DNA of 64,000 bases, taken from Bemisia tabaci (lineage: Eukaryota > Arthropoda > Insecta > Hemiptera > Aleyrodidae). Within the stretch, counting starts at the first letter, position 1. Every line of letters starts with the position of its first letter. The DNA lies in contig NC_092797.1 of the NCBI RefSeq assembly GCF_918797505.1, positions 45,916,157 to 45,980,156 of the forward strand, given 5' to 3'. The notes under the pieces are model-generated. The model had not been told where the DNA came from and made no database searches. It was given only the letters and a program-made list of their open reading frames with translations. Shown in pieces: positions 22,285 through 33,900 of the stretch. Made by a program: the position numbers and the translations under genes.

Positions 22285-22543
22285 CATAACCGAAAAAAAG
22301 CTCGGCAAAAATAATATGAATATCCGAGAGTTGCCAAATTCCCTTCGATGAAATGTTTATTTTTGAAGAAGGCTATGGATGATTTTCCTTGAAATTTTCA
22401 GGAGTTTTAGGTGAAATTGCAAACAAAATTATCCGAAAAATTGGAGGAGAAATGTTTAAAAAATTTTCCGAAAATTTGTGATTTACCGAAGGAAAGTTGG
22501 CGACGCCTGAAGGTTCATACGGTGTTTTTCCTTAGCACGGCAG
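22285..22543. mobile_element. Foldback MITE, CTGCCGTGCTAAGG family, copy 3 (left end decayed)
   Basis: The right end is intact: GGTTCATACGGTGTTTTTCC, then TTAGCACGGCAG. Inner arms GTTGCCAAATTCCCTTCG and CGAAGGAAAGTTGGC pair. The left terminus is degenerate, so its coordinate is approximate. Confidence 0.6.
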
Positions 22544-22620
22544 TTCGCGTAACGCACAAAGCCTAAGACGCGAAGAGCTTTGCGGGGATTGGACCGAGAA
22601 GCGGTCAGATGAGTTCAGAG

Positions 22621-22772
22621 GCGGATCCAGCAATTTGGCAACACCGGATTCCCTCCATTTAAACCTATGTTAAATAATCGATTCTTGACGGAGCACCCGG
22701 CCCCTCCAAGAATCGATACATTTCCATAGGTTTCAATGGAAAAAACAATGTTGCCAATTTTCTGGTTCCGCC
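22621..22772. repeat. Foldback element
   Basis: GCGGATCCAGCAATTTGGCA faces TGCCAATTTTCTGGTTCCGC. AAACCTATG and CATAGGTTT, and CGATTCTTG and CAAGAATCG, continue the pairing. Confidence 0.65.
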
Positions 22773-22972
22773 AATGGAAGAGTTGCCCTCTAGTTTATTA
22801 TACTTTTTTATTTTTTACAAGAGTCTTCTCTTATTTTTCGGGTACTTTGTTTTGTGGCAGTTGATAAGGTTTTTTTTCTTTTTTTTTTTTTTCTTTATAT
22901 ATATCTTGGAAAGAGATTCCCCGTGCGTTGCACGTTGTGAGTAACTACTGTACGTTGTGTTTCTGTCGGCAG

Positions 22973-23172
22973 GTTCTGATGTGGAATTGGCGCCTGGGAT
23001 GATGGAAGTGGTGTCTCTGCCGCCAAATGGGGGCCAAGAGGGGCCCCGGAAGCGGCACAACGTAGCGGAGTGGTCCCGGATGGACCATCTGACCGGCATG
23101 CTCGAACATGCCCGCGTAGAGACGGACCACTGGACCGCCAACACGCCCAACACCACCCACCAATTCGGCAAG
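22973..23172 (+). CDS. Possible early exon of the large gene
   Basis: Acceptor TTTCTGTCGGCAG|GT and donor GGCAAG|GTTCGT bound a GC3-rich frame of 66 codons (opening SDVELAPGMMEVV). It enters in phase 1 and leaves in phase 0. The phase fits the exon at 30,835, nearly 8 kb downstream, but that link is inferred. The frame stays open to 23,241, where a hAT MITE is inserted, so the 3' border is uncertain. No domain is recognised. Confidence 0.45.
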
Positions 23173-23241
23173 GTTCGTAACCTCTTCACCGACCACTCCA
23201 TCACGCAACCGTCCGAACGATGCCCATCGTCGGATCATCAC

Positions 23242-23381
23242 CAGTGGCGTGGCGTGCTTTGCGATATATCGATTGATCTGCCATTTAAACCGACGGAAAA
23301 GGATCGATGAACAGGAATCGATTCTTCACCATAGCTTCAAACGTGGAAATTTCGATAATCGATCATTCACGCTTCGCCACA
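23242..23381. mobile_element. hAT-type MITE, CAGTGGCG family, copy 3
   Basis: It is flanked by the perfect duplication GATCATCAC (23,233-23,241 and 23,382-23,390; the 8-bp core is ATCATCAC). The ends are CAGTGGCGTGGCGTGC and CACGCTTCGCCACA. It sits at the 3' side of a GC-rich open frame. Its removal joins that frame to the frame after 23,390. Confidence 0.85.
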
Positions 23382-23441
23382 GATCATCACAGATTAGTAT
23401 TTGAATATTCCGTGGCTCGCAGCAGCGGAAGTTCATCATTT

Positions 23442-23694
23442 GGACCGAGTTCATCAGAAAGGAACCAACCCACATTTTTTTTAATAAAAACATTGAGTTA
23501 AGAATGTTTTTGAATGCTCCTAGTTGCATATTTTCTCCTGCCAAAAACTAAAAGTCGAAAAAAAAATATTCGTTTGTAAAAAGAGGGGTTAAAGTTTAGT
23601 TTCTACATCGAGTCTTATGGAGGAATAAAATTTCAAACCTATTTTTCTCAGTTTTAACTTGATGTGAGTTGTTCCTTTCTGATGAACTCGGTCA
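23442..23694. mobile_element. Foldback MITE, GGAACCAAGCCACATC family, copy 2
   Basis: The left end is GGACCGAGTTCATCAGAAAG and the right end is CTTTCTGATGAACTCGGTC. Inside, GGAACCAACCCACAT faces ATGTGAGTTGTTCC. Confidence 0.75.
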
Positions 23695-23699
23695 GGAAC

Positions 23700-26600
23700 A
23701 AAGAAAAAGGAATCGTAGTCCCTTTAATTCTTAATTTGTTACCTGAGAATTTTCAAAGCTAATACATGTATTAGAAGTTCAATCATTTGCCTCTAGCTAA
23801 AGGTTTCGAAGTGAGAAAAGATTATATTGCCGAGAAAATTCTGAGGAAGAAACGATAATGTGTTTTCGATCCAACTTCCAAATACGATACGTATTCCTGG
23901 AAAAGAGTCCCTCCGCGCTACGCAAGACAGTAAAATCCAGACCAACGCAACATTATTCGTTCCGTCAAGATTTCAAAAACACCGACATCAACTTGCACAG
24001 GCAGTGGGAGGCTCTTAACTTTTTGCACGTATTGTCTCCGTATCTTATTAGCATTTTCTCCATATATCCTCGAGTCTGGTTTGCCAGTTTTTCAGACTTC
24101 TAGGGGATCACAAACATGGTGGCCGCAGACTGCAAAATGTATACGCCAATGTTGCAAAACCAAATGTTTCGTCCATATTTTCAACCTCCAAATCTGTTAA
24201 TTATATTGGACTGATTAATTTTGATGTAATCATTAACTTCAATATAAAAATTTCACGAAAGATCTGCGTAGATTTGAATTCCAAAATTGAAAGATGTTTC
24301 GATATTTTGAAGTTGATGATGTATGTTTTTTTGAGAAATATTTGTGTTTTAGTGAAACTTACATTTCTTTTAACTCAATATCAAATGGAGGACCCAACTT
24401 GGGTCGAGCAAAAATAGGTACGAGGCACGAATTTTCCTAGTGTTCTTGTTCAAATTGCATAATGAGCCGAAACATATGATAGTTAATAAGCCGTGGATAT
24501 GTAATTAAAAACTACTAAGCACTCAAAATTGATGAAGATGGTCAACTGTCACTTTGAGTATCAGCATCAAATCTGGAGTGAGTCATTGAAAAGCTACGAT
24601 TTTTTGTCGTACTTGGCCCAAGTTTGGGCCTACGTTATAAAGGAGAAATTATGAGTATTCCTGTGAACCAATTATACCATCGAATACACGTCAATTGGGA
24701 ATAATAGAAAAATCTTGAGCTTCTAAGACCATTGGTCGAACTTTCCCTCTTCGATACCCTTTCTTTGCTGACATCGTCTGAATACAACTATTCGTGTTCG
24801 ATTGAAGTGCGTGTCACATTTTAAAAAATGCAGGCGCATTTTAGGAGTCATAGATGTACCGCAAAAGATATAAGCTTGAAACCAGCGTTTATTATTCCCA
24901 AGTCCAGAAAAATGTTTATAAAATGCAATCCGACAACGAGGCCTTCAATGAGACTCGATTTCAGTTTATTTTCCCCGATTCTCGTTCCCATTATTCTCAC
25001 CGACCGCCAATCACCACGACAATGGATGGATTCGATTAATCGAAGTCGACACTTCAGCTGCAGAGGTCAATGCGAAATGCACGTTCGGAACTTCGTTCGA
25101 TTCATCGATCTTCGATACTTCAGCCGTGGAAGATAGGGGAAACGCGCGTCGGAACTGCCCGCTTGGGGCGACCCGGGCAATTTTCAAGAACGAGTGGGAA
25201 GACGGGACATCACGAGCGTAAAATTTTATTGGCGCTCCAGATCACTGACGTCACTGGACGATTAATTTATTGCGCTTGAAATCCGCACGCCGCGCTGCGA
25301 TCGAGGATGGTCACGATTTATTTACGTTGTATTCCCTCGATTTGCATGTTTAGTGGCCGCCATGACACGGTGGGCGAACATCGTCAATCTAGTGACCAAT
25401 AATGAAGGCATGTCTGAAAAATGTACAATTTCTTCAGTGCATCTCTATTTTGTTGGTTCAAGACTAGTTCAAGTATTATACTGTTGTCGGGATTCGAATT
25501 TCTTGGCTATTTTACTGCTCCATTGTGTATTGAAACCGACAAAAAATATGAAAAATTATTTAAAATTCAATCAGAATGGATTTGAAAACCACGGTTCCTA
25601 GAAGACAACAATTTTAATTTGTAAAGAATTCAAAATGCACGATGAGAGTCTTGAAAGAATTCATCAAAAATTTTGATTACAGTCAATTAAAAAACAAAAA
25701 GAACCCTCTACCACGATATGAAGCACTGAGTACGGCACTGAAAATGCTTTAATCGTGCATTTTAAGTATCAACTGAGAAAAAGCATGGTTCTAGTAATAA
25801 TAAAATACTGACAGTACATGCCAACCAATATTAGTGGTACTTTTATGTGATTAATCGGCATTACCAATTAAGTTAAGTGGTTGCTTTTTTGTTTGGGCTA
25901 ATGCACTCTCGGTCGTCCAAAACAATTTCTTCTGTTGACCTATCTCAACTTCGACACAATGAATGACGGTTTAATTCAACGAATGAGGTAGCCTCGGTAT
26001 GAACGGAACGTATAGACCATTAAAATCCTCGACCAAATCAAAGTTTGAAACTGAAAAGGTCATGCAGCTCATGTAACTGAGTGTTCAGTTCTTTGAACTG
26101 GTAGCTGAACTCCATTGGTTCAAACAATCAATGTTTCTCTCTCCGTGTATGAATAATCTTCATTAAATCCGGTCCACTGTGCGACGGCTATGAGAATCGC
26201 ATCCACGGCAGTTCCGTGAGGCCAGGATTAGTGATTTGCACACTTCCTGCATCTCAAATTTGGAAACTTCGGCAAACAGACAGTCGCCAAAAGGGTTATG
26301 GACAGGTCCATCTGGTCGAATGAGCCCTCAACGACGTGTAAAACGTGTTCTTCAGCAGCCTATGGTTTGTCAAGTGCTCGAAAGAGGTCACTGGGACTCA
26401 AAATAAGGCCCGCCTCCAATATTTCAATTTAACAAGCCTTGTCTTCTTTCCTGAGGAATTCCTGCAGCCGAATGACCCAAGTTGCTTTTGAATTCAAATA
26501 ATATACTCATAAAAAATCAAAAATAAATGTTAACCATTTCTTTGGAAAAATTTAGAAGGCAATTGCTGCACAGGAGATACTGCGTTTTTGCGTGAAAGAA

Positions 26601-27478
26601 TATCGATGATCAAACTTAACGCGATGACTCGTCATTTCTAAGATAAAAAGACGGAACTACATTTCAACTGTGCAAAATCTTCACGCACAAATTACATTTT
26701 TACTTAGAAATCGTTCCAATTGAAAACTTACTAATCTTGTCTCTGATTACACGCAAAATCTTGCAAAATTTTGAGATGAAATAACACAGTCTTAATACAA
26801 ATAAATTGGTCGGTATCAACTTTTAACTGTCTCTTTTCTGATGAGTGCTGACATAAAAACACGTTTTGGATATCAGATATGATTCGCTAATAAAACTTGT
26901 TAGGCTTCAACATGGACCTATTGAATTAAAAACGGTTATCATTTCTACCCATGCGTTTGAGTCTCCAGGAAAGAATTCCTCTAACTGACGCTATTTGACT
27001 CTGATTAACTTCGAAATTATTTTATTTGAGTCTAAATTATCTTTACTGTCGCTTAGCTGGAGTTGCATCTTATTTTCAATTTGAAAGCAAGTTCTTGGTT
27101 TATTTAACAGTGAGGAAGCAAAGAAAATACATTTTAGAGCTATCGCTCTTACAATCTGAGCCATGTAATCGAATGAGGCACAAGTTAAGTTCAGAGGTTA
27201 ACACTATTTTTTGCCCAATGATGATTTATGAGCTACTTTTTAAACACAAATTTCTGAATGATTACCGATGAATGTCGAGGTGAACACTTCGCTGCAAATT
27301 AAGTTAAGACTGTCAATTAAACCACTTGTTCGCTTCTTTGGTTATCAGTCATCATTGGGCGAATGTGAGTGTTAACGATAGATAGTAACTTTTACATTAT
27401 AGGAAAGATGGCGTTGTAGAGGTGTATAAAGTAGATTGTCTCTGGTCGTTAGAAACAAATTATTATTATTTTAAACAG
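23700..27478. other. No supported gene
   Basis: Long AT-rich stretch, probably intronic if the exon at 22,973 belongs to the downstream gene. No long palindrome, domain or splice-bounded coding exon is recognised. Confidence 0.35.
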
Positions 27479-27623
27479 TGTAGAAGAGACAGCAGCGGAT
27501 CTATGGACGGATGTTGAATCCTCGCGGAGCATCGGATCGGCGCAATTGAGCCCGGTCACAGATGTATCAGTCGATGTCGAAACCGAGCAAGTCTATCTCT
27601 CGACGAGCCCTGGGTTCCATTAG
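27479..27623 (+). CDS. Possible unassigned terminal exon
   Basis: After TTATTTTAAACAG a frame of about 47 codons, rich in Asp, Glu, Ser and Thr, runs to TAG at 27,621 (ending VYLSTSPGFH). Codon use resembles the large gene's exons. It needs a partner ending in phase 2, whereas the exon at 22,973-23,172 ends in phase 0, so no partner is identified. Confidence 0.25.
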
Positions 27624-30600
27624 AGTCCCTATATACTAGGTCTCATTAGATAGTACACTTGTTCAGTTTCAACACCGACCGATTCAGATGTCAACGCTGA
27701 TCGGCGATTTGCCCTTCTTAACTAAAACCGCGTATACTTAAGTACGATTTACAATACAGTTACGCGATTTTGCCACGCAGGACATTTATAGGAGGGTCGA
27801 CTCGACTTGAGGGAAGTTGCCAGACCAGGGCCGAACACGGGGGCCCCTTATTCGTACCCTGTCGCGCCGAGATAAGACACAGACAACATCGCCAGATTTC
27901 CTGCAATTAGATATCCATTTTTCAGGAAAACTGTGGGTATTTTCTCTCAAAATGTGCAAACACGCTGGATAGAATTGCGACTAAAATATCTGTAAATTTT
28001 AAGGGGAAAAAATTCACGGATTTACTACGAAATTTAGTATTATATAAAGTGAAATTTGGCAACGTACAAGTGCTTATACGTCGTTTTTTGGTTTTGGAAA
28101 CGCGACGCGGTGTTTCCACGGAAAATAGACTCCCGCATGCGCCGGGTCGCCGAACCCGGGCCAATTCCCGCTGATGCGTCACGAATTCGATGACCTGGGC
28201 CTCGGATAATGAGGGGCGGGGGAGGGGAGGGGGTAATGAGGGGCAAAATAAACGCTTCTTTGACCGGGCAATTGGAAATCGAGGGAAACGGTCCGTTTTA
28301 GCAGTGGGCGTGTTCTCGCAGCGGAAATACTCTGATGGCTCTGGTCGCGAAACCGTTGCACTGAAAAAAGTGGGTGAAAAAAGAATAGAAGTTTGTTTGA
28401 AAATTAATAAGTTTGTCGTATTGTTTGCATGATGGGAAACATTACTTTTGGTTGCGATTTATTCGAAACAAGTCGACTTTCTCTGAAGATTTTTTAAGGA
28501 CAGTGGAGAAAATTGCTCCATTGTATCTATAAATCACCAGAAAAAACCATACCACCAGAGATCTTGATAGAGAGTTTCCGTGTGACAAAAGGCGTAGGTT
28601 TAGTCGAGAAAAAATATGTTGGGTGATCTTAGTTGTTGAGTAATCATGCTCAAGTATTTTTTTTTAATTCCTAAACATTTCAATTTCACATAAATTTCCC
28701 CTCTACGGTATGTGCTATTTCATTCATTCATTCAGTTACTTTAATAGAAATGCAGTTATTGTAGATTTTTTACAAAAATTAAATTGATCGAATGAACAAC
28801 TACTATACCAGACTCTAGTGCTTCAGAATAAGCACACATTTTATTGATTTAAAAATCTATTCCCGAAATTAGATAAATCACCCTCCCAATATCATTATTT
28901 CTCAGCAAGTGCGCTCATTAACTGCAACTTGTCACTTTGAATCAGTTATTGCAACAGTAAAATTAACTTAATTTCTGAAACACTTTATACCAATAAGCAT
29001 CTTTGTGATATTTGTCATGTACGATAAACCTCTACCTTTTGATTTACTCCACATAATTTTGCCATACTCCATGCTCATCAACAGACATGTAGACACACTC
29101 AAGCTGGAAAGAACATTGTGCAATTGAATCAAATCAAAAGGAACTATAATTCATGCTTATATAATATACATAGGTCCTTTTAGCATTAATGAAGCCAATT
29201 ATTCATCAGAAGAATCCAACGATAAAGCCACAAATGTGGCATGGATGTAGGAATGCCCATTGTCTTTCTCCTGAGGAAGCCAGCTCGCTTTTCGGTTGCC
29301 ACTCAGTGCCACAAAAGCACTTATCTTCCACGTAGAAGCGGCATGGGTAATAGATAGATTTGCTCCCGGTCTGGAAACCGGGAGAATCCGGTCTTCCTTT
29401 TCCGCGTTTTCCTCGTAATTTGACCCCCTACTCCCCCTTCTCCCCCTCGTCTTCCCCCCCACCCCACCCCCCATCCTTTCCCGCAACGACGCGACGTCAC
29501 AACAGGTTTCCATCATCGGCTGACTGAATTTCCTATTGTAGAAACTCGCTGTTGCAAAAGATGCATCTTCGAATGGAATACTCCTGTCCCAAAACTTCAA
29601 TGATCTAATAAATCTGCAGGAGATGTAATTTTTTGTTTTTCTTAGTTCACTGTTTAAAAAAATTTACATTCTGTTCTCATGTTGAAGATAAAATTTAGTC
29701 AACTTCGACTCTACTTTGAGTCAAATTCCGTCGCATTTATGACGTAAGAGCGTACCATTGTTTTAGGATAAGCCTCTGATTATCCATATAATTACGTGCT
29801 CTCCAGGGCTTACACAAAAGTAAAGATACGCTCTTACGTCCAAAAAGTGACAATTTGACTACATTCCAATCTATCTGGCTCTAATATGCTATGCATGACT
29901 TTAATTGGCTCTCAAATTACCCCTAATTTATTTTAATCATCTCTAAGGTGAAGGGTCATTTGACTTGATCTACGAATTGAATGACTCAGCTCTCTTCAAT
30001 ACTGGGACCATTTATTATTACTTTTATCAGTGCAAAAGGGGGAAAAACTCGCTTTTTACTTCTCAAATAAGTCATTTCATCGGGTTCACTCAGATTAGAA
30101 GTCTTAAAACTTTAGTATGTTTTTAAAATAAAATCCTTGATTTATTCAAACATATACAAAGGTACCGAGCTATTTTCTTTAAAATACCGTCTCCCGACCG
30201 ATACCATCTCCCGTACCATTTGACCGTCTCGCGACCGATCTCATCGCTACATGTATAGGTGATACTTTAATCGTCGGGAAACGGGGGAAAATCGATGAAT
30301 TTAAACAGTTGATCCAGTCAACTTTCATTGTCTTAGAAAATTTGACTACACCGAGGTATTACCATTTACAAGGCTACTTGGCTACGGAACACTGAGTGTT
30401 GGTTCATCAATTAGATAACTCATCTGCACAGGAAAATGAATGGCAGATGCATTGCTTCTAAAATAAGCCAAAAACGTTGATTCTCATTGCAAAATTCAAG
30501 TTGCAGTACACTTGGTTTTGAACTGTGCAACGTGGTTAAATATTTGAAATCCCATCCCAATTTTTTCCTTTTTCTTTAAATGACCTTTTTTCTCGAATTT

Positions 30601-30834
30601 CTGTAAGTTCTGTCCGATGAATCATCCGGATCCTTTGGATTAAAGAGACGTTGATCCTTCTTACGTGCAGGTTGACCGTTTGGACGGACGTGGCAAAACT
30701 CGTTTCGAAGTAAAAGCTCAAAGTCCACGTATTTAGAATTCTGCTTAGGTATGCGTCCCAACGTAAGCGTTTTAAATCCGCCAGAAGCTGTTTTCTCGCC
30801 TCTGCAGCACTTCATCTCCATATGACTGTTTCAG
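27624..30834. other. No supported gene
   Basis: A diverged arm of the CTGCCGTGCTAAGG family lies at about 28,050-28,090 (TTGGCAACGTACAAG). A pyrimidine-rich, C-run patch occupies 29,420-29,480. The rest is AT-rich with chance frames. Confidence 0.35.
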
Positions 30835-30981
30835 GTGGTGGACAGGCGGGCCCGCAATCGAAGAGATGGGAGCGTCCAGCAAGTCCAGTCAACGAAGCAA
30901 CTCGAGGTGTTTCAAGCCCATATACCTGGGGGCTCCGTTCAAGTCATTCGTTCACAGACCAGTTCCTGGTCAAATACTAAG
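30835..30981 (+). CDS. Large gene, exon 1 seen (147 bp)
   Basis: Acceptor GTTTCAG|GTGGTG and donor ACTAAG|GTAAGG. Frame 0 (opening VVDRRARNRRDG, ending SSWSNTK) joins the next exon without a stop. A second frame is also open here and contains an ATG at 30,866 starting MGASSKSSQRSN. That frame cannot continue into the next two exons but is phase-compatible with the exon at 37,538. Confidence 0.65.
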
Positions 30982-33900
30982 GTAAGGTCAATTTTGTAAA
31001 CTTCGAAAGTAATCATCAATGAGAAATGAACTATGGTGCACAGAAAAAAATTTGCAGTGAAGTAGTCATATCTTTTCTAATGTTGGATCGAAATATTTGA
31101 ATCAGAAATGTCGATAGAAAACCTTTTCTGAGAAATGCGTATTCCCAAGTAAACCGAGAAAAATTTTCAACCCTTTTAGTGCAATTTTTTACCCATGGAG
31201 AATAAAAAGATGCTTTACAGTTAAAAAATGTCATCATGGTAGATAAAACCTTTAAATCTGTCTATAAGATCAATTTTGAGATTCCGGCCTTAAAGTCATT
31301 TATTTCTATCGGACATTAACCGATGGCCAGATTTCAATCAAAATGAACTATTTTCATTGTGACATGGGTCCTTTTATGCATGTGATTATTTTAGGTCTCA
31401 AGGTCTGGGTCACAATAGAGATATAGTTCCTTTTGATTCAAATACGTCTATACTTAAAATAACTCCAGTAGTTACAGCTCAGCAAGTCCACCGGCTCAAT
31501 GGTCAAGAATGTTAGATCCGGTTGGAATGAAACGTGTTCGCAAATTGCCTTCAATTGATCAGGTAGGCAATATGCGCTCCCTGAAGTCGAAATAGTTGCA
31601 CGTTGCGCCTTCAACGAACACATTTACGCATAAACCAATTCACTATCCTAATGCATACTTTTTACAGTCTTAATGTAAGACACAGTCATCATCTTTTGTG
31701 TGGAATCATTCACAAATTGAAACTATTGTGTTCTCATACGGAGCTACTTAAAACAACCGTGGCATTCGCTTACTTTAAAGATGTACATTAAAATGGCAGC
31801 AAGAGATGAAAAACTGAGGAATGAAAATATGCGTACTTATGCAGCAAGAAAGACTGAAAAGTATGAATTCATGAGTTAGAATACGGAATCTAATGTAGAA
31901 AACGTTGCATACCTTTGGAAGTCAGAAAAATAACTTAGGACTCCATTATCAAAAACATTTATCCATTCACTTCCAATAAATGAAACTAAAAACGTATATT
32001 CGACTCCTGAGAAGTCTATCACCAGTTTTTTCTCAGAGTGTACCTATCATCCGCAAAAAAAGACAAAAAGAAATCTGTAGTAGATCACTTGTACCTAAGG
32101 AACTCCAGCACTTACAACACAGCATGTCCACCGGCTCAATGGTCGCATACAATGTTGATCCGGTTGGATGTTGGAATGAAATGTGCCCGCAAATTGCCTT
32201 CAATTGTTCGGATAGGCAATTTGCATTCCTAGGAGTCGAAATAGTTGCACGTTGCGCCTTCAGTTAACGCATTCAGAGAAGTTACCGTCATTCTGCGTAC
32301 ACATAAGTTACTTCATTACCTCCTGAGTAAGCGAGCAATATGTGCGTCCTTACAAAAACTGTAAGTCATTTTTAGTAATATATTGAAGCTCAGGACAACC
32401 GTTCTAAAAAAAAAGCTTTTGTTTTCAAGAATGAAGGATGAAGTCGTGCCCCACCTATGGAAAGCCATACAGTTCATGTGTAACTTTTTTTATTCTACCC
32501 AAAAAGTATAAAAGCATTTCTTAACATGACTTCTGTACTTCAAATGCAATTTTAAAGCACGAAGCTTCGAAATGAAGTCTTGTCTCAATTTGTCAATAGA
32601 TCGGAGGATGAAAACTTTCTATTGTTGAAATTTATCTGATTTTCAAACAATACACCTAGGAAAGGAAGGAATTTTTGAAGAAACATTGTGTAAAATTTCA
32701 GAGCACTACAATGACCTCCCTGTCAGGTGTGTGTAATGATGTAGCAAGTTCCTCAGATAATCGTTTTGAAATTTGATTTACAGCAGGTGAGTGGCGGGCC
32801 CATGTCTGGGTGGCCACCCATAAAAGGATCCAGTCAACCATTTAAACCGATGGATCAACCAGTCGTAGAGCAACCGTTCGAAGATCTTCAGGTATGAGCA
32901 TCGATTAGCATTTCCTTTCTTAATTAATTGCAATATTATGCACACATTCTGACCACCAATGAGTCACACTCAACTCAACTCGATATGGGCAATTTTTCTT
33001 CTAAGCTTACCTCATACTAAAAGAGCAAACCTATGTTACCTCAGTGCATAGAAATGCCGATTGAAATATTTAATCTCAAGATTAGAAAGCATTGTCACTT
33101 TTTATGTAAGTGAACAGTTACGCCAGTCTTTTAATCGTAATTGGACGTTTATTTATGTTGAAATGAACTATGTTGCACGCAGACCCTATGCACATAGCTC
33201 CTTTTACCATAAATACGATTAAGTGACTGTTAAATCTTATTATCTTATTATCTGAAAATAAGACCACCCAAAAGACTGGTTTTCTGGTAGATAGTGTATT
33301 TGACTGCATCGGTGCATGATTTTATTTACCAAATGTACTCAATTGAGAGGTAGCAAAAATCTCAGCAAGTCAGTCCTTATAAACATGAATCGTGGTTTTC
33401 TATACGTTCTATTTTATCTGTTTGGCATTTCCGTCTATTATTATTATTATATATTTTATGTTTTTCATACACAATAGCGTCATGTCAGGAATAAAAAAAC
33501 CAAACGATCAGTTTCTTAAATTTTTCTTAAAATTTTCTTAAAAAATTTCTTATTCTTAAATTTTTTATGTTTAGTTATTTAAATATCCAATTAAATTATA
33601 AGAACTGTGGGGCTACGCCCCCTGACCGCCTCCCGGCCCAACCCCCCGCGATGCGCTACGCGTTTTAGACGTTATACATTACTTTTATGATTCTATACTG
33701 TAGGATAAGATGCAGATACGTATGTGTATACTAAGAAGGGGATAGTTGCATAGTCTAAAATCATATAAATCCTGGATTTATTCATCAATCATCATTGGAC
33801 GAACAGTAACACTGGCTTTTTTGCAACTTTTATCACACCTAACTACATAGCTTAGATTGTTAGTGCATGAGAGTCATGTGCAAGTGGGGTCTTTAAAATA

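Noticed and set aside
33600..33665. GC-rich patch with GGGGCTACGCCCC
   Set aside because: It looked like a bacterial-type terminator or transfer remnant, but it is short, isolated and within an intron, with no supporting genes.
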